This document shows, piece after piece, positions 1 to 15,407 of a stretch of DNA of 39,687 bases. Both the position numbers and the translations under genes were made by a program. Positions within the stretch are counted from its first letter, which is position 1; every line of letters begins with the position of its first letter. The DNA lies in NCBI GenBank assembly GCA_002842345.1, contig PHCU01000034.1, positions 1-39,687 of the forward strand, read 5' to 3'. The notes beneath the pieces were generated by a model. It searched no databases and was not told the origin of the DNA. It saw only the letters and a program-made list of their open reading frames with translations. The DNA comes from Betaproteobacteria bacterium HGW-Betaproteobacteria-12. GTDB lineage: Bacteria > Pseudomonadota > Gammaproteobacteria > Burkholderiales > Rhodocyclaceae.

Positions 1-543
1 GTCCATGCCGATTTCGCGCTGGTTGACGATCGATTTCTTGTGCTTGAACAGGAATTCGATCGGATCCTCGACGGTCAGGATGTGGCCCGAGCGGTGCGCA
101 TTGCGGTGATCCAGCATCGAGGCGATGGTCGTCGACTTGCCGGAACCGGTGGCGCCAACGATCAGAATCAGGCCGCGCTTCTCCATGATCAGGTCGGCGA
201 GGACAGGCGGCAGGCCGAGATCCGGCAGCGGCGGAATGTTGCCGAGAATGAAGCGGACGACAATGCTGATCGAGCCGCGCTGGCGGAATATGTTGACGCG
301 GAAGTTGCCGACCTGGGGAACCCCGAAGGAGAGGTTCATTTCCCAGGTCGCCTCGAAGGTCTTGATCTGCTCCGGCGACATCAGCTCGTAGGCGATCTTG
401 TCGATCATGTCGGGCAACATCACCTGCTGGTTCACCGGCATGGTGTTGCCCTGGATCTTGATGTGGATCGGCGTGCCGGCGGAGATGAAAATATCCGACG
501 CCTGCTTTTCCGACATCAGCTGGAACAGTTTGTCGAGGATCAT
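1..543 (-). CDS. pilU: PilT/PilU-family type IV pilus retraction ATPase (C-terminus outside window)
   Basis: Hexameric secretion-type ATPase that powers type IV pilus retraction at the cytoplasmic side of the inner membrane. The visible N-terminal 181 residues begin MILDKLFQLMSEKQASDIFI, typical of the PilT/PilU N-terminal domain. They continue into the ATPase core with Walker A GATGSGKST (residues 130-138) and the following Asp box VEDPIEF (about 158-164). The reading frame runs off the left edge, so Walker B and the His box are not seen. The start ATG at 543 has a GAAGG ribosome site about 8 nt upstream. It lies 27 bp downstream of dapD on the same strand. I favour PilU over PilT from the N-terminal wording and the KHKKSIVNQREIG stretch; this choice is inference. 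Confidence 0.85.
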   Translation of the reverse strand, partial: MILDKLFQLMSEKQASDIFISAGTPIHIKIQGNTMPVNQQVMLPDMIDKIAYELMSPEQIKTFEATWEMNLSFGVPQVGNFRVNIFRQRGSISIVVRFILGNIPPLPDLGLPPVLADLIMEKRGLILIVGATGSGKSTTIASMLDHRNAHRSGHILTVEDPIEFLFKHKKSIVNQREIGMD

Positions 544-570
544 GGCAAGACCTTCGTTAGGTGGTGTGAC

Positions 571-1389
571 TTAGGCGCGCAGCAGTTCGTTGATGCTGGT
601 CTTCGAGCGCGTCTGCGCGTCGACCTTCTTGACGATGATCGCGGCGTACAGGCTGTACTTGCCGTCGGCCTTGGGCAGGGTGCCGCTGATCACGACAGAA
701 CCCGGCGGGACGCTGCCGTAGGTCACTGCGCCGGTTTCGCGGTCGTAGATCGGGGTGCTCTGACCAATGTAGACGCCCATCGACAGGACCGAGTTCTCGC
801 CGATGACGACGCCTTCGACGACTTCCGAACGGGCGCCGATGAAGCAATTGTCTTCGATGATGGTCGGGTTGGCCTGCAGCGGCTCAAGGACGCCGCCGAT
901 GCCGACGCCGCCGGAAAGGTGCACGTTCTTGCCGATCTGCGCGCAGGAACCGACGGTCACCCAGGTGTCGACCATGGTGCCTTCATCGACGTAGGCGCCG
1001 ATATTGACGAAGGAGGGCATCAGCACGGCGTTCTTGGCGACGAAGGAACCCTTGCGGGCGATGGTGCCCGGTACGACGCGGAAACCGCCCTGACGGAACT
1101 GCTCTTCGGTCCAGCCTTCGAACTTGGTGTCGACCTTGTCGTAGAAGCGGACGTCGCCCGACTGCTGCACGCGGTTGTCGCGGACGCGGAAGGAGAGCAG
1201 CACGGCCTTCTTGATCCACTGGTGGGTGAACCATTCGCCGGCGATCTTCTCGGCGACGCGCAGCTTGCCGGCGTCGAGGTCACCGATTACCGATTCGATG
1301 GCGGCGATGGTGGTCGGGGCGGATTGTGGGGAAAGCTCGGTGCGGCGTTCCCAGAGTTCTTCGATGGTGGCTTGCAGGGGATGGGTCAT
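571..1389 (-). CDS. dapD: 2,3,4,5-tetrahydropyridine-2,6-dicarboxylate N-succinyltransferase
   Basis: Transfers succinyl from succinyl-CoA to tetrahydrodipicolinate in the succinylase branch of lysine/meso-diaminopimelate synthesis; cytoplasmic trimer. The 272-residue product has the usual family length. An alpha-helical N-terminal domain (about 1-95) is followed by a left-handed beta-helix of hexapeptide repeats (about 100-240), for example [16 protein letters not shown] and the [11 protein letters not shown] segment that binds acyl acceptor and CoA. The start ATG lies behind an AGAGAG ribosome site. It sits 18 bp downstream of dapC, which supplies the next enzyme of the same pathway, so the two are probably cotranscribed. 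Nothing looks unusual. Confidence 0.97.
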   Translation of the reverse strand: MTHPLQATIEELWERRTELSPQSAPTTIAAIESVIGDLDAGKLRVAEKIAGEWFTHQWIKKAVLLSFRVRDNRVQQSGDVRFYDKVDTKFEGWTEEQFRQGGFRVVPGTIARKGSFVAKNAVLMPSFVNIGAYVDEGTMVDTWVTVGSCAQIGKNVHLSGGVGIGGVLEPLQANPTIIEDNCFIGARSEVVEGVVIGENSVLSMGVYIGQSTPIYDRETGAVTYGSVPPGSVVISGTLPKADGKYSLYAAIIVKKVDAQTRSKTSINELLRA

Positions 1390-1407
1390 GGTGCGGACTC
1401 TCTCTAT

Positions 1408-2598
1408 TTACAGTTGTTGGGCGAAGCGTTGGATGCGGCCAGCGGCTTCGAGGCATTCGGCAAGCGAAGCAACCAGCGCGATGCGGATGAAGTTGGCGCC
1501 CGGGTTCACGCCCTGCGCTTCGCGGGCGAGGAAGCTGCCGGGCAGGACCACGACATTATAGTGTTCGAGCAGGCCACGGGCGAACTCGGTGTCGGCGATG
1601 GGTGTCTTCGCCCACAGGTAGAAACTGGCGTCCGGCATGCCGGTGCCGAGCACTTCGGCAATCAGTGGCGTGCACGCGGCGAACTTCTCGCGGTACTGGT
1701 TGCGGTTGTTGAGCACATGCGCCTCGTCGTTCCAGGCGGCGACCGACGCGGTCTGCACCGGGGGTGCCATGGCGCAGCCGTGGTAAGTGCGGTAGAGCAG
1801 GAATTTCTTCAGGATCGCCGCGTCGCCGGCGACGAAGCCGGAGCGCATGCCCGGCACATTGGAGCGCTTGGACAGGCTGGAGAACATCACCAGCCGCTCG
1901 TTCGTCCGGCCGAGCAGCTTCGCCGCCTGCAGGCCGCCGATCGGCGGGTTGGCTTCGTCGAAATAGATTTCCGAATAGCACTCGTCGGAAGCGATGATGA
2001 AGCCGTACTTGTCAGAGAGGGCGAACAGCGTTTTCCAGTCGTCGAGCGACAGCACCTTGCCGGTCGGATTGCCCGGCGAGCAGACGTAGAACAGCTGCAC
2101 GCGGGACCATTCTTCGGGCGACAGTTGCTCATAATCGAAAGCGAAACCGTTGTCCGGTAGGTTGTTCAGGAAATGCGGCTCGGCGCTCGACAGGTAAGCC
2201 GCGCCTTCATAGATCTGATAGAACGGATTGGGGCTGACGACGATGGGTACATGTCCACGGCTCGGGTCGATCACCGTCTGGGCAAAGGAGAACAGCGCCT
2301 CGCGCGAACCGTTGACCGGCAGGATCTCGCTTTCCGGATTCAGCTCCAGGCCATAGCGGCGACCGCACCAGGCGGCGATGGCCTGGCGTAGCGCTGGCAC
2401 ACCCTGCGTCGTCGGATAGTTGGCCAGTCCCTTCAGGCCACCGGCCAGTGCCTCCATGATGAAAGCCGGCGTCGCATGCTGCGGCTCACCGATGGAAAGC
2501 TTGATTTCCTTGAGCTGCGGATTCGGTGTCACGCCGGCAAACAGGGCGCGCAGCTTTTCGAAAGGGTAGGGCTGGAGTTGGGCGAGATGCGGATTCAC
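1408..2598 (-). CDS. dapC: Succinyldiaminopimelate transaminase
   Basis: PLP-dependent fold-type I aminotransferase, 396 residues. It converts N-succinyl-2-amino-6-ketopimelate to succinyl-diaminopimelate with glutamate as amino donor. Visible landmarks are the NGSREALF cofactor loop, the CSPGNPTGK motif near the middle, the DECYSEIYF Asp/Tyr pair, and the Schiff-base lysine in SSLSKRSNVPGMRSGF (about residue 243). The C-terminal FIRIALV carries the Arg that binds the substrate carboxylate. The start codon is GTG with no good Shine-Dalgarno site. A GATAAT hexamer on the minus strand (2628-2633) is a possible -10, giving a leader of about 23 nt. Its position directly before dapD separates it from the related argD and aspC. 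Confidence 0.93.
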   Translation of the reverse strand: MNPHLAQLQPYPFEKLRALFAGVTPNPQLKEIKLSIGEPQHATPAFIMEALAGGLKGLANYPTTQGVPALRQAIAAWCGRRYGLELNPESEILPVNGSREALFSFAQTVIDPSRGHVPIVVSPNPFYQIYEGAAYLSSAEPHFLNNLPDNGFAFDYEQLSPEEWSRVQLFYVCSPGNPTGKVLSLDDWKTLFALSDKYGFIIASDECYSEIYFDEANPPIGGLQAAKLLGRTNERLVMFSSLSKRSNVPGMRSGFVAGDAAILKKFLLYRTYHGCAMAPPVQTASVAAWNDEAHVLNNRNQYREKFAACTPLIAEVLGTGMPDASFYLWAKTPIADTEFARGLLEHYNVVVLPGSFLAREAQGVNPGANFIRIALVASLAECLEAAGRIQRFAQQL

Positions 2599-2657
2599 GG
2601 CGGCAGGGTCGGTGGCTGAAAGGCGGGATTATCGCCGAAAACGGGGAGGGTGCTTTG

Positions 2658-2689
2658 CCGGGACAGTGCCTCTTGCGGGAGAGGTCCGG
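2658..2689. other. Imperfect inverted repeat between dapC and the deaminase gene
   Basis: CCTCT/AGAGG arms around a 6-nt loop are extended by outer CCGG/CCGG arms. The structure lies about 44 nt downstream of the deaminase stop on the minus strand. It has no following T tract, so it may be a weak transcription pause, a factor-dependent end, or coincidence in GC-rich DNA. Confidence 0.25.
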
Positions 2690-2732
2690 TCGCAGCAGGC
2701 TTGAGCCCTACCAGACAAAGCCGCAGGGTTGC

Positions 2733-3206
2733 TCAATACGGCGTGTGTTGCGGGTTCGCCGCCCAGTCACGCATCGGTTCCAGCGCTCCGGGTAGCGGCC
2801 GGTGCTCCATGATCACCCGGCGTTCGCCGCAGTCGCGGGCCAGTTCGTCGTAGAGCTCATCGTCGCAGAAGCCGATGGCAGCGGCTTCGGCCCGGCTGTT
2901 GGCGAAGACGATGCGGCCGAGGCGCGCCCAGTAGGCGGCCGAGAGGCACATCGGGCAAGGTTCGCTGGAGGCGTAGAGGGTGCAGCCACTCAGGTGGAAG
3001 TGGCCGAGGGCGGCGCAGGCCATGCGGATGGCGGCGATCTCGGCGTGGGCGGTGGGGTCGGTGGTGACGACGACGCGATTCCAGCCTTCGCCGATGATCT
3101 TGCCGTCGTGCACGATGACGGCGCCGAACGGGCCGCCGTCACCTTGCTGGCTGCCCAGGCTGGCCAATTCGATGGCGCGGGCGAGGAAGATGTCATCCGG
3201 GTTCAT
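2733..3206 (-). CDS. Nucleoside/base deaminase, guanine deaminase-like (GuaD type)
   Basis: Small zinc-dependent deaminase of the cytidine deaminase superfamily, 157 residues. The zinc site is complete: H54-A-E56 (ligand His and proton-shuttling Glu) and C84-P-M-C87. Overall wording follows Bacillus-type GuaD: GGPFGAVIVHDGKIIGEG, then DPTAHAEIAAIR, EPCPMCLSAAYWAR, and a C-terminal RDWAANPQHTPY like the GuaD tail that closes the partner active site. The likely reaction is guanine to xanthine plus ammonia. TadA, the tRNA adenosine deaminase, is less likely because the tail and the SAAYWAR segment fit GuaD better. The gene is divergent from smc, with 89 bp between start codons. Confidence 0.85.
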   Translation of the reverse strand: MNPDDIFLARAIELASLGSQQGDGGPFGAVIVHDGKIIGEGWNRVVVTTDPTAHAEIAAIRMACAALGHFHLSGCTLYASSEPCPMCLSAAYWARLGRIVFANSRAEAAAIGFCDDELYDELARDCGERRVIMEHRPLPGALEPMRDWAANPQHTPY

Positions 3207-3241
3207 GGGCGGTGCACCGGGAAGGCTGTCGATGAGGTCGA

Positions 3242-3250
3242 TGCTATCAT
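3242..3250 (+). promoter_or_regulatory. Extended -10 promoter candidate for the smc operon
   Basis: TGC TATCAT forms an extended -10 element (TGn plus a 5/6 match to TATAAT). Transcription would start near 3257, leaving about 39 nt before the chosen smc ATG. No convincing -35 is seen, as expected for extended -10 promoters. It lies in the short gap divergent from the deaminase gene. Confidence 0.45.
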
Positions 3251-3295
3251 ACGGCCCCCAACGTGGCGGGGGCTTCCCCCCCGCCGGAACCGCGC

Positions 3296-11275
<7,980 letters not shown>

Positions 11276-11821
11276 ATGGAGCCGCAAAAAGCCCGTGAGC
11301 TGCTGGCCAACGCCGAGCTGATCTATCCCGAATCCGCCGTCCAGGCGGCGCTGGCCGAAGTCGCCGGCAGCATCCGCCGGCATCTGGCTGACAAGAATCC
11401 GCTGGTGCTGTGCGTGATGACCGGCGGCGTCATCTTCTGCGGCCAGCTGCTGCCGAAGCTCGATTTTCCGCTCGATTTCGACTACCTGCACGCCACCCGC
11501 TACGGGCCGGAAACCCAGGGCGGCAAGATTTCCTGGCGCATGGCCCCGTGGACCTCGGTCAAGGGCCGCACGGTGCTGGTCGTCGACGACATTCTCGATG
11601 AGGGCGTGACCCTGGCCGCGGTCAAGGAAAGCCTGACCCGCCTCGGCGCCGCCGAGGTGCTGCTGGCCGTGTTTACCGACAAGCTGAACGGCAAGGTCAA
11701 GCCGATCGCCGCCGATTTCGTCGGCCTGACCGTACCCGACCGCTTCGTCTTCGGTTTCGGCATGGATGTCGATGGCGCCTGGCGCAACCTGCCGGCCATC
11801 TACGCGATGAAAGACGACTGA
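11276..11821 (+). CDS. hpt: Hypoxanthine-guanine phosphoribosyltransferase
   Basis: Type I phosphoribosyltransferase, 181 residues, that salvages hypoxanthine (and perhaps guanine) to IMP/GMP with PRPP. The PRPP loop VLVVDDILDEGVTL (about 99-112) is complete, with the paired acidic residues. LVLCVMTGGVIFCGQL matches the pyrophosphate loop, and FDYLHATRYG is typical of the bacterial HPRT hood. The C-terminal DRFVFGFGMDVDGAWRNLP carries the usual base and Mg contacts. Two genes downstream lies a methylthioinosine phosphorylase, whose product is hypoxanthine, so this enzyme is well placed to recapture it. Substrate preference between hypoxanthine and guanine cannot be read from the sequence. Confidence 0.9.
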   Translation: MEPQKARELLANAELIYPESAVQAALAEVAGSIRRHLADKNPLVLCVMTGGVIFCGQLLPKLDFPLDFDYLHATRYGPETQGGKISWRMAPWTSVKGRTVLVVDDILDEGVTLAAVKESLTRLGAAEVLLAVFTDKLNGKVKPIAADFVGLTVPDRFVFGFGMDVDGAWRNLPAIYAMKDD

Positions 11822-12522
11822 TGAGCGGTGCCACCGTCGCCGACTTCCTTGCCTATTGGGAGGTGGAAGGCGAACGCTACGTCAAGCGGGGCGATTACGA
11901 ATGGATGGCCGGCCTGGTGCCGGGCCGGCGCGTGCTCGAAATCGGCTGCGGCGTCGGTTTCTCGACCCAGGCGCTGGCGGCGCGCGGGCTGACGGTGCTG
12001 GCCCTCGACACGCTGGCGGAATGCCTGGCGGCAACGCAAGCCCGCGTCGCCGGCGGCGACGTCACCTTGCTGGCGGCCGACCTGGCGGCGCTGAGCGACG
12101 AGCAACGCCGGCAGATCGAAGCCTTCGCCCCGGACACAGTCCTCTGCTGGCTGATGGGCGCGCCGGCCGACAGCACCGGGGCGAAAGCCGGCGATGCCGG
12201 CCAGGCCGTCGTCGCCTACCGCGAGAAGTTGCACCGGCTGATTGCCGAACTGGCCGCCAGCCTGCCGACGGTGCGCGCCCTGCATCTCGTCGACCGCACG
12301 GTGATTCCGTGGCAGGCCAAGGACATCGGCCGCGACACGCTGGTCGGCTACCATCTCGGCAAGACCCTGCGCGAGCTGCCATTCAAGGCGGAGCGGCGGC
12401 ACGCGCTGTACCGCAAACTCGAAGACACTGCCGCCGACCGGCTGCAGCTGCGCAAAACCCATCCCGCGCTCAAGGGCGCGGTGCCCACGCTGGCTTCGCT
12501 GCTGGCCGAAAGGAATAACTAA
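11821..12522 (+). CDS. Class I SAM-dependent methyltransferase, substrate unknown
   Basis: Rossmann-fold methyltransferase of 233 residues. Motif I is clear (RVLEIGCGVGFST, about 39-51). The acidic end of strand 2 follows (VLALDTLAEC) and a motif II-like segment (LLAADLAAL). The rest (FAPDTVLCWLMGAPADS, LHLVDRTVIPWQAKDIG) matches no named enzyme I can recognise. It overlaps the stop of the phosphoribosyltransferase by one base and ends one base before the methylthioinosine phosphorylase start. It is thus embedded in a salvage cluster. A link to SAM/methylthioadenosine metabolism is tempting but rests only on position. No signal peptide or membrane segment is seen. Confidence 0.8.
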   Translation: MSGATVADFLAYWEVEGERYVKRGDYEWMAGLVPGRRVLEIGCGVGFSTQALAARGLTVLALDTLAECLAATQARVAGGDVTLLAADLAALSDEQRRQIEAFAPDTVLCWLMGAPADSTGAKAGDAGQAVVAYREKLHRLIAELAASLPTVRALHLVDRTVIPWQAKDIGRDTLVGYHLGKTLRELPFKAERRHALYRKLEDTAADRLQLRKTHPALKGAVPTLASLLAERNN

Positions 12523-12523
12523 T

Positions 12524-13294
12524 ATGCTGGCAATCATCGGCGGCAGCGGCCTGACCACGCTGTCCAATCTCGACGTCTCGCACCGCGAAGTCGTCCGCAC
12601 GCCCTACGGCGAACCTTCGGGCGCCGTCGTCTTCGGCCAGATCAGCGGTCAGCCGGCGATGTTCCTGCCGCGCCACGGCTATGGCCACACCATCGCCCCG
12701 CACATGGTCAATTACCGCGCCAACCTGTGGGCGCTGCATCACCACGGGGCGACCGGCATCATCTCCGTGGCTTCGGTCGGCGGCATCCGCAGCGACCTGC
12801 AGCCGGGCGAGATCGTCGTGCCGAACCAGATCGTCGATTACACCTGGGGGCGCAAATCGACCTACTTCGAAGCCACCGGCACGCCGGTGACGCACGTCGA
12901 TTTCACCGAACCCTACGATCACGAACTCTGTCGGCGCATCGTCGAGGCGGCCGCGGCGCTCGGTATCGAGATCAAGGTCGGCGGCGTCTATGCCGCCACC
13001 CAGGGACCGCGCCTGGAATCCGCCGCCGAGATCAACCGCTTCGAACGTGACGGCGCCGATCTGGTCGGCATGACCGGCATGCCGGAAGCCGTGCTCGCCC
13101 GCGAACTCGGTCTGCCCTACGCGGCGATCAACGTCATCGCCAATCATGCCGCCGGCCGCGGCAGCAGTGCCAACGGCATCCGTTTCGAGAGTCTCGAACA
13201 CGTGCTGCAGGAGGCCATGGGCCGGGTCAAGGCGATCATCGAGCGGCTGGTGGGCTCCCCCGACAACTGCCAGCCGATGGGCATGTCGGTCTAG
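12524..13294 (+). CDS. S-methyl-5'-thioinosine phosphorylase (PNP/MTAP family)
   Basis: Phosphorolyses S-methyl-5'-thioinosine to hypoxanthine and 5-methylthioribose-1-phosphate, in the route that first deaminates methylthioadenosine. The 256-residue product shows MLAIIGGSGL at the N-terminus (phosphate loop), LPRHGYGHTIAPHMVNYRAN (conserved RHG and HxxNY), the GVYAATQGPRLESAAEI segment and GMTGMPEAVLARELGLPYA. It is shorter than typical MTA phosphorylases (about 280-290) and resembles the Pseudomonas PA3004 type. MTA phosphorylase or general purine nucleoside phosphorylase are alternatives. A strong GAAAGGAA ribosome site precedes the ATG. It is the last gene of the tight run that starts at smc. 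Confidence 0.85.
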   Translation: MLAIIGGSGLTTLSNLDVSHREVVRTPYGEPSGAVVFGQISGQPAMFLPRHGYGHTIAPHMVNYRANLWALHHHGATGIISVASVGGIRSDLQPGEIVVPNQIVDYTWGRKSTYFEATGTPVTHVDFTEPYDHELCRRIVEAAAALGIEIKVGGVYAATQGPRLESAAEINRFERDGADLVGMTGMPEAVLARELGLPYAAINVIANHAAGRGSSANGIRFESLEHVLQEAMGRVKAIIERLVGSPDNCQPMGMSV

Positions 13295-13328
13295 GGTTCG
13301 TTGACTTTCAGCGCACCGGGTCAGCTGA

Positions 13329-13344
13329 TTCCCTTGGCCGGGAA
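13329..13344. promoter_or_regulatory. Upstream dyad 1, TTCCC-N6-GGGAA
   Basis: TTCCCTTGGCCGGGAA is a 5-bp inverted repeat with a 6-bp spacer. An identical-format dyad lies exactly 30 bp downstream (three helical turns). It is centred about 160 bp upstream of the predicted sigma-54 start, a usual distance for an enhancer-binding activator. The cognate protein is unknown. Confidence 0.55.
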
Positions 13345-13358
13345 AATCGTCGCTCAAT

Positions 13359-13374
13359 TTCCCGAAATCGGGAA
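13359..13374. promoter_or_regulatory. Upstream dyad 2, TTCCCGAAATCGGGAA
   Basis: A 16-bp inverted repeat with 6-bp arms (TTCCCG/CGGGAA) around AAAT. It has the same TTCCC-N6-GGGAA frame as dyad 1 and is centred about 130 bp before the predicted start. The shared arms with different spacers argue for protein binding rather than an RNA hairpin. Confidence 0.6.
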
Positions 13375-13393
13375 GCTGGTGGCGCTTGCCAAT

Positions 13394-13406
13394 CCCGTTT
13401 CGCGGG
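13394..13406. promoter_or_regulatory. Possible degenerate third dyad, CCCG-N5-CGGG
   Basis: A shorter inverted repeat in phase with the two stronger ones (centre about 33 bp further on). The outer TT/AA bases are not kept, so it may be a weak third site or chance in GC-rich DNA. Confidence 0.3.
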
Positions 13407-13470
13407 CCCGATCAGTGCGCCAGCGGCGACGACAGGAGCATCCCGCGTAACCGAGAAGGATCAAGATTCA

Positions 13471-13487
13471 CTGGCATCAAATTTGCA
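13471..13487 (+). promoter_or_regulatory. Sigma-54 (-24/-12) promoter upstream of the porin gene
   Basis: CTGGCATCAAATTTGCA fits the sigma-54 consensus YTGGCAYR-N4-TTGCW. The invariant GG (13473-13474) and GC (13485-13486) are exactly 12 bp apart. Transcription would begin near 13498, leaving about 94 nt of leader before the porin ATG. Paired dyads 97-160 bp upstream are what an enhancer-dependent promoter needs. Confidence 0.7.
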
Positions 13488-13591
13488 TGCGAAAGCCATG
13501 AAAACTGGTGCCGGTCAAGCGGTATGCATAGAACAATCGAATACGCCTTCCCGCACAGGTAAAACATGTAGCGCTCGACGACGAGGGGAAG

Positions 13592-14929
13592 ATGCGTAAC
13601 GCAATATTTGCTGCTGCGCCACGGGGCGGACTCTACTCGGCGTTGTTGGTCTTTGGCCTGGGGATGGGTACGGCCGGTGCCGAGACTCCCGATTTCGCTG
13701 CCGATACGCTGACCGGCGGCTGGTCCGGCCTGCGCGCCGAACAATCCGGCCGAGGCTGGGACTGGGATCTGGGCCTGCGCCTGGACCAGATGTCGGTCGT
13801 GCGCGGCGGGCTGGCAAGAGGTGGCAGACCGCTGACGCATGTCGATCTCAAGCTCACGGCGGATCTGGAGAAGGTCATGGGTTGGCATGGCGCCACCGCC
13901 TTCTTCAACCTGATCGATGACCGTGGCGGCCAACCCAATGCTGATTACGCCGGGAGTCTGCTCGGCGTTTCGAATATCGAAGTGCCGGTGGCGACCACCC
14001 GCCTGTTTCACGCCTGGATTCAGAAAGAATGGTCGGAAGGCCGGTTTTCGCTGCTCGCCGGTCTGTATCCGATCGACTCCGAGTTCATGGTGATGGACTC
14101 CGCCGGCGTTTTCGTCCAGCCCAGTTACGGAGCGCTGGCCGATCTGGCCTTGACCCGCGGCCCGTCCATTTTCAACAACTCGGCGTTCGGTTTGCGCGGC
14201 AAGTGGGCTTCGGCCGACCGCAGTCTCTATGTCCAGGGAGCCGTCCTCGACGGCATTCCGGGCGACCCGAACCATGCCGTGGGAACGCGGGTCCGTTTCG
14301 CTTCCGGTGACGGCGTCATGGCGATCATGGAAATCGGCCATCGGCCGGTTGCCGAAATGCCCGGTCTCGATTTCGCGGCCGACGAGAAGCTGTCGGCGTC
14401 GGAAGCTAAAGCCGCCGAAGGGGAGCCCGGCGTCGCCAAATATGCACTCGGTCTGTGGGGCTATTCGGAGCGGGTCGATGACTTGGTCGATGTCGACGCC
14501 AGCGGCGCCCCGGTCAAACGTCGCAGCCTGGGCTGGTATGCCCTCGCCGAAAGGACGCTCTGGCGGCAAACCGCGGTCGGCGATGTCACAGTTTTTGGCC
14601 GTTACAGCCAGAACGATGGCAACTCGATCGCCTTGGCGCGCACCTTGAACCTGGGCGTCACCCTCCAGGGGCCGTTCGCGGGGCGCGACAACGATGTCGC
14701 CGCACTGGGCTATAGCCGGGGCCAAATCTCCGACAAATACCGGGCCTTCCTGGAAGCCGATGGCGTGGCGCCGACCCGCTTCGAGGATGCCTGGGAACTG
14801 ACCTATCGTTTCCAGATGGAAAACTGGCTCGCCATCCAGCCGGTTCTCCAGTGGATTCGCCATCCCGGCGCCGATCGGTCTATGCGCAATGCCACGGTAC
14901 TCGGCCTGCGGCTCGATCTGACGCTTTAA
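13592..14929 (+). CDS. OprB-family (carbohydrate-selective type) outer-membrane porin
   Basis: Predicted outer-membrane beta-barrel, 445 residues. A signal peptide (1 to about 30, cleaving near GTAGA-ET) precedes TLTGGWSGLRAEQSGRGWDWDLGLRLDQ, the usual OprB-family opening (GxWGGxRxxLxxxGI-like). Alternating amphipathic strands follow, for example SRGWDWDLGLRLDQ-like and RFSLLAGLYPIDSEFMVMDSAG. The solute is not predictable; many family members are not sugar-specific. A GAGGGGAAG ribosome site lies just before the ATG. It is the first gene after the sigma-54 promoter and is followed within 3 bp by a cytochrome c gene, so uptake of a respiratory or reduced substrate is a reasonable but untested idea. 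Confidence 0.8.
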   Translation: MRNAIFAAAPRGGLYSALLVFGLGMGTAGAETPDFAADTLTGGWSGLRAEQSGRGWDWDLGLRLDQMSVVRGGLARGGRPLTHVDLKLTADLEKVMGWHGATAFFNLIDDRGGQPNADYAGSLLGVSNIEVPVATTRLFHAWIQKEWSEGRFSLLAGLYPIDSEFMVMDSAGVFVQPSYGALADLALTRGPSIFNNSAFGLRGKWASADRSLYVQGAVLDGIPGDPNHAVGTRVRFASGDGVMAIMEIGHRPVAEMPGLDFAADEKLSASEAKAAEGEPGVAKYALGLWGYSERVDDLVDVDASGAPVKRRSLGWYALAERTLWRQTAVGDVTVFGRYSQNDGNSIALARTLNLGVTLQGPFAGRDNDVAALGYSRGQISDKYRAFLEADGVAPTRFEDAWELTYRFQMENWLAIQPVLQWIRHPGADRSMRNATVLGLRLDLTL

Positions 14930-14932
14930 CCG

Positions 14933-15403
14933 ATGTCCTTCATTAGAAAACACGCCCCCGATACGAAAGAAATTGCCGTGGCTACCAGACTCGAATCCAT
15001 GCTTTGCGCCCTGGCCGCAGCCCTGGCCCTGAGCCTATTCTCACCGCTGAGCTGCGCCGAGAATGGCGCGACACCCCACAACGACCCCTTTCCCAACGGC
15101 CTGCAAGGCAACGTCGCCCACGGGCAGTCGATTTTCGCCGAGCATTGCGTGCGTTGCCACGGCCCGCGCGGCGATGGCAAAGGGCCTGATGCCATCACGC
15201 AAAATCTGCAGCCGCTGAGCTTCCAGACCGCCAGTTTTCGGGCCGAGTTCGGCCGGCGGGATATTTTTACCGGCACGGCACTGGGCAAACTGGGCACCCA
15301 CATGCCGACCTGGCTGAAGAACATGGACGATCAGGATGTTGCCGATGTCAGTGAATATGTCTATCAGCGCTTTGTCCTCCGCCAGATTGACGTCCCCCGC
15401 TGA
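14933..15403 (+). CDS. Exported mono-haem cytochrome c
   Basis: Class I c-type cytochrome with one haem-attachment motif (CVRCH, in AEHCVRCHGPRGDGKGPDA) and a likely distal Met in GTHMPTW. The fold is small: about 100 mature residues after a signal peptide ending near PLSCA-EN. The ATG at 14933 gives 156 residues with an unusually long polar N-region. A GTG at 14978 (giving 141 residues, VATRLESMLCALAAALAL) makes a more conventional signal peptide and could be the real start. It acts in the periplasm as an electron carrier or as an oxidase/dehydrogenase partner, but no oxidoreductase gene is adjacent. It is almost contiguous with the porin gene, suggesting one transcript. Confidence 0.85.
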   Translation: MSFIRKHAPDTKEIAVATRLESMLCALAAALALSLFSPLSCAENGATPHNDPFPNGLQGNVAHGQSIFAEHCVRCHGPRGDGKGPDAITQNLQPLSFQTASFRAEFGRRDIFTGTALGKLGTHMPTWLKNMDDQDVADVSEYVYQRFVLRQIDVPR

Positions 15404-15407
15404 TGCC

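Noticed and set aside
40..2160. A 706-codon open frame on the plus strand opposite pilU, dapD and dapC
   Set aside because: It is antisense to clearly conserved genes, has GC-codon-driven composition (many Asp, Gly, His, Arg) and no family likeness; such frames are common in GC-rich DNA.
13359..13374. TTCCCGAAATCGGGAA as a terminator for the thioinosine phosphorylase gene
   Set aside because: No T tract follows, the stem is short, and a second dyad of the same format sits 30 bp away, which fits a protein-binding site better.
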